This document shows positions 22,204-22,455 of a stretch of 22,455 nt of DNA, piece after piece. The notes under the pieces are model-generated. The model saw only the letters and a list, made by a program, of their open reading frames with translations. It was not told the origin of the DNA and searched no databases. Made by a program: the position numbers and the translations under genes. Each line of letters starts with the position of its first letter. The first letter of the stretch is position 1. The stretch is from DASSKO01 sp035690425 (GTDB taxonomy: Bacteria; Actinomycetota; Actinomycetes; Propionibacteriales; Nocardioidaceae), in assembly GCA_035690425.1 (NCBI GenBank), contig DASSKO010000132.1, positions 1-22,455 on the forward strand, in the 5' to 3' direction.

Positions 22204-22395
22204 CTTCGGGCGACGGGCGTACGCGGCTGCGGCGCGCGAAGTCCGTCTACTACCGACAACCCGGCGCTGGACCTGCCGCCGTCACATCCATGGCGCCATA
22301 CCTAGCGCCCGGTCATAGCGCCGCACCGCGCCAACCGCCACGGACGGGATCGCCAGACAGCCATGGCCTGATCCAGCTGTAAGCCGGCCCGGTTT

Positions 22396-22452
22396 GTGTC
22401 CACAGGTGGATAGCGTCGTTGTGTTGTCCACAACGGAAAGTAGTTGTGCACA
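22396..22452. other. Cluster of DnaA-box-like 9-mers
   Basis: TTGTCCACA at 22424-22432 matches the actinobacterial DnaA-box consensus exactly. GTGTCCACA (22396-22404) and TTGTGCACA (22444-22452) each differ at one base, and CTATCCACC on the minus strand (22413-22405) differs at two from TTATCCACA. Four such sites in under 60 bp are unlikely by chance in GC-rich DNA. No dnaA, dnaN or rpmH is in the window, so its role is open: DnaA titration or regulation, the upstream region of a gene beyond the edge, or the flank of oriC. Confidence 0.38.
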
Positions 22453-22455
22453 GAT

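Larger units (their letters stand above)
21841..22455. other. 615-bp stretch without an intact gene
   Basis: Between the tRNA and the window edge I see no complete, credible gene on either strand. Short open frames on both strands have patchy composition and no ribosome-binding sites. What can be identified is the tRNA promoter, a probable decayed minus-strand frame (21933-22203) and a cluster of DnaA-box-like 9-mers at the right end. Bases 22261-22390 hold nothing I recognise. Confidence 0.55.

Noticed and set aside
22396..22455. Calling the right edge oriC
   Set aside because: DnaA-like boxes are present, but none of dnaA, dnaN, rpmH or rnpA is in view; kept only as a finding.

Overview
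This is high-GC bacterial DNA with the coding style of an actinomycete (Actinomycetota). The 5S rRNA resembles actinobacterial 5S, codons end mostly in G or C, and the gene families fit: an F420-type Ddn nitroreductase homologue, a PGPGW membrane protein, an ATPase/VWA pair like Mycobacterium Rv0958/Rv0959, and LVIVD-repeat and DUF305 secreted proteins. I cannot fix the genus; a Micrococcales or Propionibacteriales member is a guess. Most of the window is ordinary chromosome. I found no phage, insertion sequence, CRISPR array or recognisable defence island.

Layout. The left edge (1-114) is the 3' part of a 5S rRNA gene, so an rRNA operon ends here, followed by a perfect 15-bp hairpin. Next on the plus strand are a disulfide-type FAD oxidoreductase (287-1753) and a MalY/PatB-like PLP C-S lyase/aminotransferase (1821-2993). 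A perfect 20-bp hairpin separates them from minus-strand genes for a secreted M6 (immune inhibitor A-like) metalloprotease (3089-5458) and a translationally coupled DUF1800 (6901-8391) then DUF1501 (5592-6890) pair with a Tat signal. Divergent from DUF1800 is a two-gene plus-strand operon: a Mg-chelatase/MoxR-type AAA+ ATPase (8511-9959) and a large VWA-domain protein (9970-11967).

The middle holds a minus-strand PGPGW membrane protein and Ddn-family protein (12889 down to 11999), a divergent malQ amylomaltase (12945-14795), and a convergent NupC-family nucleoside transporter (14863-15879). The transporter's 5' end appears broken by a small out-of-frame deletion. A four-helix membrane protein of unknown role, a secreted Xaa-Pro dipeptidyl-peptidase (16659-18578) and a secreted LVIVD-repeat protein (18659-20182) follow on the minus strand, most with hairpin terminators.

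The right end has a DUF305 lipoprotein (20289-21056), a four-helix membrane protein (21188-21760) and, only 7 bp away and convergent, tRNA-Arg(CCT) (21768-21840, minus). The last 615 bp hold no intact gene: there is a probable decayed reading frame (21933-22203) and a cluster of DnaA-box-like 9-mers at the right edge.

Themes. Extracellular protein breakdown is represented by two exported peptidases (M6 and S15). The ATPase/VWA pair probably forms a chaperone-like complex. The observations most worth checking are the disrupted nupC start, a 16-nt motif shared by two convergent-gene terminators 11.8 kb apart, the decayed gene beside the tRNA, and the DnaA-box-like cluster. I did not find convincing evidence of a wholly new system.
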